From contig ATWE01000007.1 of NCBI GenBank assembly GCA_000421085.1, forward strand, positions 124,001 to 188,000: a stretch of 64,000 nt of DNA, read 5' to 3'. The notes beneath the pieces are model-generated. The model made no database searches, was not told the DNA's origin, and saw nothing but the letters and a program-made list of their open reading frames with translations. Positions 9,464 to 20,338 of the stretch are shown one piece after another (position 1 is the first letter of the stretch; the number at the start of each line of letters is the position of its first letter). The position numbers and the translations under genes were made by a program. Source of the DNA: Ensifer sp. USDA 6670. Lineage in GTDB: Bacteria > Pseudomonadota > Alphaproteobacteria > Rhizobiales > Rhizobiaceae.

Positions 9464-10759
9464 TCACATGTAGCCGTACATCGGGAAGCGGTCGGTGAGC
9501 TTGATCACCTTATCGCGCACGCCAGCCTCGACTGCGGCATTGCCCTCGTCGGAATTGGCGACCTTGAGACCGTCGAGTACCTCGACGATCAGTTCGCCGA
9601 TCTCCTTGAACTCCGCCTCCTTGAAGCCGCGCGTCGTCCCGGCCGGTGCACCGAGGCGCACGCCGGAGGTGACGAAGGGCTTTTCGGGATCGAAGGGAAT
9701 GCCGTTCTTGTTGCAGGTGACGTAGGCACGGCCGAGAGCAGCTTCCGCACGCTTGCCGGTCGCGTTCTTCTTGCGCAGATCGACCAGCATCAGGTGGTTG
9801 TCGGTACCGCCCGAGACGATGTCCAGGCCGTTGGCCTTCAAAGTTTCGGCAAGGGTGCGGGCGTTCTTGACGACCTGGGCCGCATAATCCTTGAAGGAGG
9901 GCTGCAGCGCCTCGCCAAGCGCGACGGCCTTGGCTGCAATCACGTGCATCAGCGGCCCACCCTGAAGACCGGGGAAGACGGCGGAATTGATCTTCTTGGC
10001 GATTTCCTCGTCATTGGTGAGGATCATGCCGCCGCGGGGCCCGCGCAGGGACTTGTGCGTGGTCGTCGTCGCGACGTGGCAGTGCGGGAACGGCGACGGA
10101 TGCTGGCCGCCGGCCACGAGACCGGCGATGTGCGCCATGTCGACCATCAGCCACGCGCCCACCTCGTCGGCGATCTCGCGGAAGCGCTTCCAGTCCCAGA
10201 TGCGGGAATAGGCCGTTCCGCCGGCAATGATCAGTTTCGGCTTTTGCTCGCGCGCCTTCCTGGCGACTTCGTCCATGTCGAGAAGGTGATCGTCTTCGCG
10301 CACGCCGTAGGAAACGACGTTGAACCATTTGCCCGACATGTTCACCGGGGATCCATGGGTCAGGTGGCCGCCGGAATTGAGGTCGAGGCCCATGAAGGTG
10401 TCGCCCGGCTGCAGCAGCGCCAGGAAGACCGCCTGGTTCATCTGGGAGCCCGAATTCGGTTGAACGTTGGCGAAGTTGACGCCGAAGAGCTTCTTGGCGC
10501 GCTCGATCGCGAGTTCCTCGGCGATATCGACATATTGGCAGCCGCCGTAATAGCGCTTGCCCGGGTAACCCTCGGCGTATTTGTTGGTCATGATCGAGCC
10601 CTGCGCCTCGAGCACGGCCCGTGAAACGATGTTCTCGGAAGCGATCAGCTCGATCTCATGGCGCTGGCGGCCCAGCTCCTTCTCGATCGCGCCGAAGATT
10701 TCCGGATCGCTGTCGGCGAGAGAGCGGGTGAAGAAAGCGTCGTTGGTCTGTGAAAGCAT
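9464..10759 (-). CDS. glyA: Serine hydroxymethyltransferase
   Basis: This 431-residue PLP enzyme interconverts serine and glycine with tetrahydrofolate and supplies one-carbon units. Diagnostic segments include [38 protein letters not shown] and [14 protein letters not shown], which holds the PLP-binding lysine. Length and ends are normal. It heads the glyA-nrdR-ribD-ribE run. The 180 bp upstream show no glycine or THF riboswitch that I recognise. Confidence 0.97.
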   Translation of the reverse strand: MLSQTNDAFFTRSLADSDPEIFGAIEKELGRQRHEIELIASENIVSRAVLEAQGSIMTNKYAEGYPGKRYYGGCQYVDIAEELAIERAKKLFGVNFANVQPNSGSQMNQAVFLALLQPGDTFMGLDLNSGGHLTHGSPVNMSGKWFNVVSYGVREDDHLLDMDEVARKAREQKPKLIIAGGTAYSRIWDWKRFREIADEVGAWLMVDMAHIAGLVAGGQHPSPFPHCHVATTTTHKSLRGPRGGMILTNDEEIAKKINSAVFPGLQGGPLMHVIAAKAVALGEALQPSFKDYAAQVVKNARTLAETLKANGLDIVSGGTDNHLMLVDLRKKNATGKRAEAALGRAYVTCNKNGIPFDPEKPFVTSGVRLGAPAGTTRGFKEAEFKEIGELIVEVLDGLKVANSDEGNAAVEAGVRDKVIKLTDRFPMYGYM

Positions 10760-10885
10760 CGGCTCGAGGCTCCTCTGAAGGGTGGCTGTTCTTTAGCTTC
10801 CTCGCACGCGGAGAGCAATATCCGCTATGCGGATTGCGTCATTTCCGCCATCCGCCGCGCCGGGTTCGCGCAGCCGTCTCCAATT

Positions 10886-10916
10886 GAAAAAGCCGCGCGT
10901 TCGACGAACGCGCGGC
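10886..10916 (-). terminator. Rho-independent terminator after the L,D-transpeptidase gene
   Basis: GCCGCGCGTT at 10892-10901 pairs with AACGCGCGGC at 10907-10916. Read on the minus strand the hairpin is followed by TTTTTC, placing it 28 bp past the stop of the gene at 10944-12275. Confidence 0.8.
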
Positions 10917-10943
10917 CTCTGATGAGGGATGCGGCATTTTTGC

Positions 10944-12275
10944 CTATTGCGGCAGGGCGTCTGCGTCGATGGGACCGGCAGATTGCTCGATCCCCGTCGT
11001 CGTTTGCAGCGCAAGTTCGGCCGCACCGTCGCGCTGGTAGATATCGTCGCGGAACTGGACGACACGATCCTTTGCCGACCAGGCGGTTATATAGGTGAAG
11101 TAGACCGGGACCTCTTCGGCAAGCTTGATCGGCGTGTTGACGCCGGACTTGATCGTCGCCTCGATCTGCTGACGCGACCAGCCTGGCGTTTCCTTGAGCA
11201 GCCAGGTGGAGAGGTCGCGCACGTTCTGAACGCGCACGCAGCCGGACGATTCGAAGCGCATCAGCTTGTTGAACAGGCCCTGCTGCGGTGTGTCGTGCAT
11301 GTAGACGGCGTGCTCGTTGTGGAAGTTGATCTTCGTCGAGGACATCGCGTTGATCTTGCCGGGGTCCTGCCGGAACATCAGATTCGGCGCCTTCTCGGCC
11401 TGCCAGTCGATGGTTTCCGGCGACACTTCGTTGCCGTTGCCGTCGAGAAGGCGGATCGCGTTGCGCTCGAGGTAGGTCGGATCCTTGCGCATCAGCGGCA
11501 TAATGTCCTTCTGGATGATCGAGCGCGGCGCCGTCCAGTAGGGGTTGAGGATGACCTCGTAGATCTTTGAATTGAGGATCGGCGACTGGCGGTCGATCTT
11601 GCCGACGATCGCCGTATGGCGCAGCGCGACGCGGCCGTTCTCCACTGCTTCGATATAGGCCGCAGGAATGTTGACCATGACGTAGCGCCGGCCGAGGTCG
11701 CCCGACATCGACTGAAGCCGCACCAGGTTTGTTTCGAGCTGGGCGAGTCGCGTCGAAGCGTCGACGTTCATGGCCTTCAGGGAATACTCGCCAATCACAC
11801 CGTCCGCCGGAAGGCCATGGCGCGCCTGGAAGCGCTTGACAGCGCCGTCGACATAGGAGTCGAAGGAAGAGGAAATGCCCGCGGACTGCGGCAGATCGCC
11901 CGAGATCATCAGACGCTGACGCAACTGCTGGACGGAAGGATCGGTAACGCCGATTTCGAGCCTTTGGGTGCTCGCTGGCGTGACCATCGGCCAGCCTCCG
12001 GCGGATGCGATCTGCTGATAATCGAAGATCGCCTGCTGCAAAAGTGCGATCGTTTCAGGGCCGAAAACCGGCGTGTTGGAGAGGACCGCAGTAGCCGTAC
12101 GCGAAGCCTTTGCGTCGAACTGGTCGTCCCAGGAGCCGCGGCGCGGCGAATTGATGATTTCGTTCAGCGCATCCTGGGCGCCGGCAGCACCCGCCCATGC
12201 GGCGGCACCGAAGGTTGCGGCCGAGCGCAGAAATGCGCGGCGCGAGAAAGCATCAATTCCGTTCTTTTTCGACAT
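10944..12275 (-). CDS. ldtP: Tat-exported murein L,D-transpeptidase (LdtP-like, YcbB family)
   Basis: The 443-residue protein has a Tat signal (SRRAFLRSAATFGAAAW, residues 11-27), a peptidoglycan-binding domain around 112-172 (VQQLRQRLM...GLPADGVIGEYSLKAMN) and a YkuD L,D-transpeptidase domain from about 197. The catalytic region is HDTPQQGLF at 327-335 and SSGCVRV at 343-349, with Cys346. The SSGC form is that of the YcbB/LdtD group. It should make 3-3 crosslinks or attach proteins to peptidoglycan in the periplasm. The MarR regulator gene ldtR lies upstream on the same strand. The name ldtP follows the Liberibacter/Sinorhizobium literature on LdtR as I recall it. Confidence 0.88.
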   Translation of the reverse strand: MSKKNGIDAFSRRAFLRSAATFGAAAWAGAAGAQDALNEIINSPRRGSWDDQFDAKASRTATAVLSNTPVFGPETIALLQQAIFDYQQIASAGGWPMVTPASTQRLEIGVTDPSVQQLRQRLMISGDLPQSAGISSSFDSYVDGAVKRFQARHGLPADGVIGEYSLKAMNVDASTRLAQLETNLVRLQSMSGDLGRRYVMVNIPAAYIEAVENGRVALRHTAIVGKIDRQSPILNSKIYEVILNPYWTAPRSIIQKDIMPLMRKDPTYLERNAIRLLDGNGNEVSPETIDWQAEKAPNLMFRQDPGKINAMSSTKINFHNEHAVYMHDTPQQGLFNKLMRFESSGCVRVQNVRDLSTWLLKETPGWSRQQIEATIKSGVNTPIKLAEEVPVYFTYITAWSAKDRVVQFRDDIYQRDGAAELALQTTTGIEQSAGPIDADALPQ

Positions 12276-12700
12276 AGTCCCACCGTCTCAATGCGCCAGA
12301 AGCGCGCTGCCCGAGCCCTAAAGCGCATCACGCGATGCGCTTTACGTCTTTGCATTCATGCAAGTCGCGTCCCAAAACCGATGTGCGCTTTTGGGCGACA
12401 TGCATTAGCACGGCCATGGTTAACAAAGGTAAACCCGCGTGCCAGCCGGCCCTCAAATCGCTTCACGTTCCCGCGAACGAGAGCCGCCCCGGCAGGCGAG
12501 CCGCGCAACCGACCTCCGCCACATGGACGCAATTGCGCACCTGCCGCACCCAAGCGTCGCTGTCACAGCAATATGGCCAATTCGTGTCTCCGCGCCGTCG
12601 GTGGGGCGTGGCGCTGCAACTACATGGCGCGAAAAGCAGCAAGGGTCGGACACGCAGGGATTGCGCCCGACCCTTGAGACTGAAGGTAAACCCGCCCGGC
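12276..12700. other. Intergenic region between ldtP and ldtR, largely palindromic repeat
   Basis: These 425 bp hold the ldtP promoter region next to 12275, then a dispersed palindromic repeat at 12319-12405. The remaining part to 12700 has no convincing ORF on either strand. Open frames through it (for example plus 12335-13315) are antisense to ldtR and lack family features. Confidence 0.6.
12319..12405. repeat. Dispersed rhizobial palindromic repeat (two hairpins)
   Basis: Arms TAAAGCGCATC (12319-12329) and GATGCGCTTTA (12334-12344) form a perfect 11-bp hairpin. A second imperfect palindrome pairs GTCGCGTCCCAAAA (12364-12377) with TTTTGGGCGACATGCA (about 12390-12405). The second half reappears inverted at 49443-49490. 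I recognise this as a common intergenic repeat type of Rhizobium, Sinorhizobium and Agrobacterium genomes. Confidence 0.75.
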
Positions 12701-13213
12701 TTAGAGGCGATAGAGGATTTGATCGTTCCAGAAGCGGTCCAGGCGCTGCAGGAGCTTATTCATCTGGGTGAACTCGTCGCTGCCGATCCCGCCGACCTTC
12801 TGGATCGAGCCGATGTGGCGCTCATAGAGCTTGGCGACGGTTTCGGCGATCTCCTGCCCCTCTTCCGTAAGGCTGATGCGAACCGAACGGCGGTCGACAC
12901 GGGAGCGCTGGTGGTTGATCAGGCCGAGATCGACAAGTTTCTTGACGTTGTAGGAAACGTTCGAGCCCAGATAGTAACCGCGGGAGCGAAGTTCGCCGGC
13001 GGTCAGTTCGGAGTTGCCGATGTTGAACAGCAGCAGAGCCTGGACGGCATTGACGTCGCTGCGGCCCTGACGATCGAACTCGTCCTTGATGACGTCGAGC
13101 AGGCGGCGATGCAGGCGCTCGACGAGGTGGAGGGATTCCATGTAGAGACCACGGATGGTTTCTTCCTGCGGGTCTCTGGGCGCAACAACCTGCGGCTTCA
13201 TCTTGGTGTTCAT
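12701..13213 (-). CDS. ldtR: MarR family winged-helix regulator LdtR
   Basis: The 170-residue protein has a winged-helix core: LLLFNIGNSELTAGELRSRGYYLGSNVSYNVKKLVDLGLI (recognition helix), wing VDRRSVRISLTEEGQ, and flanking dimerisation helices (ESLHLVERLHRRLLDVI at the N side, RLDRFWNDQILYRL at the C end). The combination with a downstream L,D-transpeptidase is the LdtR-LdtP arrangement described for Liberibacter and Sinorhizobium, where LdtR controls envelope and osmotic-tolerance genes. Here both genes are on the same strand, separated by a 425-bp gap. An 8-bp palindrome ATACGTAT at 13281-13288 upstream might be an operator. Confidence 0.88.
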   Translation of the reverse strand: MNTKMKPQVVAPRDPQEETIRGLYMESLHLVERLHRRLLDVIKDEFDRQGRSDVNAVQALLLFNIGNSELTAGELRSRGYYLGSNVSYNVKKLVDLGLINHQRSRVDRRSVRISLTEEGQEIAETVAKLYERHIGSIQKVGGIGSDEFTQMNKLLQRLDRFWNDQILYRL

Positions 13214-13343
13214 TTTCGTGCCTCACTGTTTCGTTTGGCGGTGTCTCTTTGTCTTCCCGCCTTGAGTGAGACCCTATCGAATACGTATAAAATTCTACTT
13301 AAACCGCAGCCTTAACATGAACTTACCGCGGACCGAGGCTGTC

Positions 13344-13781
13344 TCAGGGTGAATCAACCCTTACCTTCCGCACCTGGCGCAGTCGCTGATAGAGGAGCGC
13401 GGCGCGGAAAAGCACGAAGGTAACGGCGACGGATCCGTGGAGCACGATCAGCAACGGACGGTGACCCAGGATGCCTGGATAGAACTTGTCCATGGCGATC
13501 TCGGTCGCGGCGGCAACTACCCAGACGACCGGACCCCAGGAGACCAGAAGCCAGAGCCCGATGGCGGCGACCGGATAGACGACCGCAAGGGCCGTGGCGG
13601 CCGCGCGCCACTCCGGCGACAGAAGATCGAAACGGCCCGCGCCGCCATGGGAAAAGCCGATCAGCATGGCCCAATAGCTCAATGCGAACCAGAAGCAGGA
13701 CGCGCCGACCAGGCGCAGGAACCAGGCGAAGAGCACCTCGGTGAGCGACGGTTTCGGCACATGAACAGAATCATGAAGCAT
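13344..13781 (-). CDS. Conserved membrane protein, DUF6163-like
   Basis: This 145-residue integral membrane protein starts MLHDSVHVPKPSLTEVLFAW. It has four hydrophobic segments (around 18-38, 58-80, 80-95 and 108-128) and a basic C-terminal tail (YQRLRQVRKVRVDSP). The open frame continues upstream to 14546, but that extension is antisense to hemB and rich in Arg and Asp, so I start at 13781. The length and pattern fit a rhizobial family of unknown function, DUF6163 by my recognition. It diverges from hemB. Confidence 0.75.
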   Translation of the reverse strand: MLHDSVHVPKPSLTEVLFAWFLRLVGASCFWFALSYWAMLIGFSHGGAGRFDLLSPEWRAAATALAVVYPVAAIGLWLLVSWGPVVWVVAAATEIAMDKFYPGILGHRPLLIVLHGSVAVTFVLFRAALLYQRLRQVRKVRVDSP

Positions 13782-13961
13782 GGCCGGCAAGATAGGCCGA
13801 GCGCCGGCGAACCACCAGCGCGAAGGACGGGAATGCGCCGCGATGCACTCGACGGGCGGAAGAAATGCCGCAGGGCGATGGTGGGCACTGCGGGTTTTCA
13901 ACCCCTGAAGGCGCGTGATAAACCGCCTTGACGCACGATTAGGAAAGAGGGACGCGGCGCG

Positions 13962-14975
13962 ATGAACGACAGGACAAATCTTGTGGACAGGATCACCGGA
14001 CACCGCCGCATGCGCCGCAATCGCAAGGCGGATTGGACGCGCCGGCTGGTTCAGGAGAACCGCCTGACCGTGGACGACCTGATCTGGCCGATATTCGTCG
14101 TGCCCGGCAGCGGCATCCTCGAGCCGATCGCTGCGATGCCGGGCGTCAACCGCATGAGCGTCGACAAGGCGGTCGAGGCGGCGAAGGAGGCGGCCGGCCT
14201 CGGCATCCCGGCCATCGCTACCTTCCCCAATATCGACATGGCGCTTCGCGACGAGACCGGATCCGACAGCCTCAACGCCGACAATCTGATCAATCAGGCG
14301 ACGCGGGCGATCAAAAAGGCCGTACCCGAGATCGGGATCATCACCGATGTCGCGCTTGACCCGTTCACCAGCCACGGGCACGACGGCATCCTGCGGGGCG
14401 GCGAGATCGTCAACGACGAGACCGTGGAGGCGATCGCCAGGGCGGCGGTCATTCAGGCCGACGCCGGCTCCGACATCATCGCGCCCTCCGACATGATGGA
14501 CGGACGGATCGGCGCGATCCGGGAGGCGCTCGACGCGGCCGGCCACCAGAATGTCGGCATCATGTCCTATGCGACGAAATTCGCATCCGCCTTCTATGGC
14601 CCATATCGCGAGGCGATCGGAACCGGCGGCCTGCTCAAGGGCGACAAAAAGACCTATTACATCGATCCGTCGAACGGCACGGAGGCGATCCGCGATGCGG
14701 CACTCGACGTGGAGGAAGGCGCGGACATGCTGATGGTGAAGCCCGGCCTGCCCTATCTCGATATCTGTTGGCGGATGAAGGAAGCCTTCGGCCTGCCGGT
14801 CTTCGCCTATCAGGTTTCCGGCGAATACGCGCAGATCAAGGCAGCCGCCGCCAATGGCTGGATCGATGGCGAGCGGGTGATGCTGGAGACGCTGCTCGCC
14901 TTCAAGCGGGCGGGTTGCGACGGGATCCTCAGCTACTTTGCCGTCGACGTGGCTCGAATTCTCGCGAAGCGCTGA
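13962..14975 (+). CDS. hemB: Porphobilinogen synthase (delta-aminolevulinic acid dehydratase), Mg-type
   Basis: This 337-residue enzyme joins two 5-aminolevulinate molecules into porphobilinogen in tetrapyrrole synthesis. Both Schiff-base lysines are visible, K206 in SYATKFASAFYGPYRE and K260 in LMVKPGLPYLD. The metal loop reads ALDPFTSHGHDG at 131-142. The cysteines of zinc enzymes are replaced by Ala and Asp, which marks the Mg2+-dependent type known from Bradyrhizobium and relatives. It is transcribed with its own promoter region; the RDD gene follows 82 bp later. Confidence 0.96.
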   Translation: MNDRTNLVDRITGHRRMRRNRKADWTRRLVQENRLTVDDLIWPIFVVPGSGILEPIAAMPGVNRMSVDKAVEAAKEAAGLGIPAIATFPNIDMALRDETGSDSLNADNLINQATRAIKKAVPEIGIITDVALDPFTSHGHDGILRGGEIVNDETVEAIARAAVIQADAGSDIIAPSDMMDGRIGAIREALDAAGHQNVGIMSYATKFASAFYGPYREAIGTGGLLKGDKKTYYIDPSNGTEAIRDAALDVEEGADMLMVKPGLPYLDICWRMKEAFGLPVFAYQVSGEYAQIKAAAANGWIDGERVMLETLLAFKRAGCDGILSYFAVDVARILAKR

Positions 14976-15057
14976 CGCCGGCGGCAGAACGCCCAGTGCA
15001 TTGTTTTACCGCATTCGCTCCCCATATCTTGGGTGGACAGCAATTTGAGGCACGCGC

Positions 15058-15522
15058 ATGAGCATGCAAAATGAAGAACTGAGGCTTCCGAGCGAGGACT
15101 GGCGCGCCTACCAGGGTGTACTGTCGCGCAGGATATTCGCCTTCATCATCGATTACCTGATCGTCGCGCTGCTGTGGATACCGGCGGCCGTCGTGGTCTT
15201 CTTTCTCGGCATCTTGACGCTCGGCCTCGGCTTTCTCCTCTACCCGGTCCTCTTCGCTTTGGTGGCGATGCTCTATTTCGGACTGACGGTCGGCGGCCGC
15301 GAGCAGGCCTCACCAGGTATGAGGATCATGGGCGTGGCGATCGCCCGGACGGATGGTCGGCCAATGGATTTCCTCACGGCAATCGTCCATCTGGCAATAT
15401 TCTGGATCGCCAATGCGCTCCTGACGCCGCTCATCCTGCTGATCGGCCTCTTCACCGATCGTGGCCGGCTGCTGCACGACCTGTTGATCGGCACCGTGGG
15501 CGTTCGGCGCGACATGTACTGA
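15058..15522 (+). CDS. RDD family membrane protein
   Basis: This 154-residue protein of three to four membrane spans carries the RDD-family features: SRRIFAFIIDYLIVALLW (Arg and Asp in the first helix), GGREQASPGMRIMGVAI, and the closing LFTDRGRLLHDLLIGT. RDD proteins are small inner-membrane proteins mostly of unknown role, some linked to ion transport. The ATG at 15058 follows GGCACGCGC with only a weak ribosome binding site. The gene sits between hemB and bpt on the same strand. Confidence 0.88.
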   Translation: MSMQNEELRLPSEDWRAYQGVLSRRIFAFIIDYLIVALLWIPAAVVVFFLGILTLGLGFLLYPVLFALVAMLYFGLTVGGREQASPGMRIMGVAIARTDGRPMDFLTAIVHLAIFWIANALLTPLILLIGLFTDRGRLLHDLLIGTVGVRRDMY

Positions 15523-15617
15523 CGGGACCGTTACGCCGAACGAGTGTGTTGACGTTTTCCATTCTTCGGCCATGCTATTACGATGAGCAACCGCACGAAG
15601 AGTGATCCCCCCGCTCG

Positions 15618-16397
15618 ATGAACACGCAGACCGCACCGTCTCCTCAGTTCTACCTGACCGCACCGGCAGCCTGTCCCTATCTGCCGAACCAGATGGAACG
15701 GAAGGTATTCACCCATATGGTGGGAGAGCGGGCGCCGGAGCTCAACGACCTGCTGACGCAGGGCGGCTTCCGCCGCTCGCAGAACATCGCCTACCGCCCC
15801 GCCTGCGAGACCTGCCGGGCTTGCATTTCCGTGCGCATACTCACCAACGAATTCTCGCCGACGCGATCCATGCGCCGCGTGCTTGCGGCCAATGGCGACA
15901 TCGTCTCCGCGGAGTATCCGGCCGAGCCATCGAGCGAGCAGTACAATCTCTTCCGGCGCTATCTCGACTGTCGCCATCAGAAAGGCGGCATGTCCGACAT
16001 GTCGGTGCTCGACTATGCGATGATGGTCGAGGATACCCATGTACACACGAAGATCATCGAGTACCGGTTGCGGGTCGAAGGCGACGGCATCAACGACAAG
16101 GCGCGAGGCCCCCTGATCGCCACGGCTTTGACAGACCGGATGAGCGACGGCCTTTCCATGGTCTATTCCTTCTTCGATCCGGCTCTCTCCGAGCGATCCC
16201 TCGGCACCTACATGATTCTGGATCATATCCGCCGGGCAAAGGAACGCGGTCTTCCTCATGTCTATCTCGGCTATTGGGTCAAGGGATCGCGCAAAATGGG
16301 GTATAAGACAAAGTTTTTGCCGCAAGAGCACCTTATGGCCCGCGGCTGGGAGCGCTATTCTGGCGAGCACGATTCCACCAAACCCGCCACGGATTGA
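15618..16397 (+). CDS. bpt: Aspartate/glutamate leucyl-transferase (arginyltransferase family)
   Basis: The 259-residue protein matches the bacterial Bpt/Ate1-like aminoacyl-tRNA-protein transferases of the N-end rule, which add leucine to proteins with N-terminal Asp or Glu and so mark them for ClpAP. Family segments: [39 protein letters not shown] (three cysteines), YDIDxx-like MVYSFFDP, and [21 protein letters not shown]. Length is typical. It is 3 bp upstream of the DMT transporter, probably one transcript. Confidence 0.93.
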   Translation: MNTQTAPSPQFYLTAPAACPYLPNQMERKVFTHMVGERAPELNDLLTQGGFRRSQNIAYRPACETCRACISVRILTNEFSPTRSMRRVLAANGDIVSAEYPAEPSSEQYNLFRRYLDCRHQKGGMSDMSVLDYAMMVEDTHVHTKIIEYRLRVEGDGINDKARGPLIATALTDRMSDGLSMVYSFFDPALSERSLGTYMILDHIRRAKERGLPHVYLGYWVKGSRKMGYKTKFLPQEHLMARGWERYSGEHDSTKPATD

Positions 16398-16400
16398 AAT

Positions 16401-17300
16401 TTGACCCCCTCCACTGACGCCGCCCGTCACCGGCGCGGCCTTGCCATCACCGGCCTCGGCGGCCTTGCGCTCTCCTTCGACATTCCGCTGATCCGGTCGG
16501 CAGATGGCGAGGTCTGGTCGATCCTGGCCGTGCGCAGCCTCTCGACCTTCCTTGCCGCACTCGCCACATGGGTGGTGATCAACCGCCTGCTCGGCCGCCG
16601 TGTCGCCCTGATCCCGGGAAAGGCCGGCCTGATCGCCGGGGTCTTTTACGGCATCAATTCCTTCACTTTCCTGCTCGCCGTATTCAATACGTCGACCGCG
16701 AACGTGGTTTTCATCCTGGCGTTCACGTCGATGTTCGCGGCGGTCCTCTCCTGGATATTTCTTAGGGAGCGCCCCTCCAACGCCACCTTCCTGACGATGG
16801 CGGTCATGCTCGTCGGCGTCGGTGTCATCGTCAGCGACGGGCTCGAAAGCGGGCATCTCTTCGGTGACGCGATGGCGGCATCCTCGGCCTTCCTGCTCGC
16901 AAGCGCGATCACGATCAGCCGCGCCAGCGGCCGCGACATGTCGCTCGTGCCGCTGACGACGGCGATCTTCCCGGCGATCGCCGGCTTCATGCTTTTGCCG
17001 TCCGGCGGCCTCACGATCGCCGAGCCCGCCTACATCCTCTTCAACGGACTGGTAATGATCCCGCTTGCCTTCTTCTGTCTGGCGACGGGGCCGCGCTACC
17101 TTTCCGCGCCGGAAGTCGGCATGTTCTACCTGCTGGAGACCATTCTGGCGCCGATCTGGGTATGGATCGTCTTTGCCGAAACGCCGACGAGCCGAACGCT
17201 CCTCGGCGGCACGATCCTCATTCTTGCTTTGCTCGGCCATTCGTTTTGGCAGATGCGGATCAAGGCGGCGAGGCTCGCATGTGCGGAACTCCCGGGCTGA
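16401..17300 (+). CDS. EamA/DMT family transporter
   Basis: This 299-residue protein has ten predicted membrane segments arranged as two EamA repeats (about 8-140 and 155-290), the layout of drug/metabolite exporters. The first repeat contains NTSTANVVFILAFTSMFAAVLSW, the second APEVGMFYLLETILAPIWVW. The start is TTG at 16401, immediately after the bpt stop. The substrate is unknown. Tight linkage to bpt suggests cotranscription only. Confidence 0.87.
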   Translation: MTPSTDAARHRRGLAITGLGGLALSFDIPLIRSADGEVWSILAVRSLSTFLAALATWVVINRLLGRRVALIPGKAGLIAGVFYGINSFTFLLAVFNTSTANVVFILAFTSMFAAVLSWIFLRERPSNATFLTMAVMLVGVGVIVSDGLESGHLFGDAMAASSAFLLASAITISRASGRDMSLVPLTTAIFPAIAGFMLLPSGGLTIAEPAYILFNGLVMIPLAFFCLATGPRYLSAPEVGMFYLLETILAPIWVWIVFAETPTSRTLLGGTILILALLGHSFWQMRIKAARLACAELPG

Positions 17301-17381
17301 ACGACACGCGATCGCCCCCTATCCGGCCTGCCGGAAAAGGGGCACTTGCACCGATGACGCAAAGGCGACGGCGCGATCCCA

Positions 17382-17720
17382 CTATCGCTGTTCGGGCGAC
17401 CCGTCATCTCTGGAGGATTCCTGCATCTGCGACTGCATCGCCCAGAGCTCACGATTGGTGTCGATCCACTCCGCGGCAATCTCGAGCGGCGCAGGATCGG
17501 CCTTGACGAGTTCCTTCCCGCCCTTCCACCGCCGGGCAACCAGCCCCGCTGTCTCCAGAACGGCCAGATGCCCCGTAAGGACGTCCTGCTCGACGCCGAT
17601 GGCCGCAGCGACACCCGCCGCAGGCGTCTCGCCGGCAAACAGGACTTCGAATATGCGGCGGCGCATCGGATCGGCCAGTGCCAGCAACGTATCGTCAAGA
17701 GCCGTGGTCATCGCGTCCAT
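17382..17720 (-). CDS. ArsR-like winged-helix transcriptional regulator
   Basis: This 112-residue protein is a helix-turn-helix regulator: LLALADPMRRRIFEVLFAGETPAAGVAAAIGVEQDVLTGHLAVLETAGLVARRWKGG covers the whole winged helix. Residues 20-75 correspond to the ArsR fold, with a recognition helix DVLTGHLAVLETAGL. No metal-binding ELCVCDL motif is present, so metal sensing is not indicated. It starts at 17720, or at the internal Met4. It converges on the DMT transporter and its targets are unknown. Confidence 0.8.
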   Translation of the reverse strand: MDAMTTALDDTLLALADPMRRRIFEVLFAGETPAAGVAAAIGVEQDVLTGHLAVLETAGLVARRWKGGKELVKADPAPLEIAAEWIDTNRELWAMQSQMQESSRDDGSPEQR

Positions 17721-17878
17721 CTCTCCGCCGCATCGTCGCTCGAATCGGAGCCGGTCTAAGGGACATGCAGGGGATCAAGGAATTGCAGCGACTTTCAGGA
17801 TAACGAGGACACCGGCCCCCTCTATCCGCCAACATTGATCCACGAACGCTCCGCGCTTGCAACCCCGGTGTTACCGAT

Positions 17879-20164
<2,286 letters not shown>

Positions 20165-20338
20165 CTACCTCAACAGGCGCGGGACGGCAAGAATTCCGGG
20201 CTATGCCACTGTGGAGAACGTCACCGGCGGGTGATCCCTGCCCCGCCCCCGCACGAGTTTGCACTTGGCGGCAGAACTGCGCTTGCGTATCGTCCCGGCA
20301 TGGTCGAAGCAATCAGAACAATTTCACAAGGAACTCCA

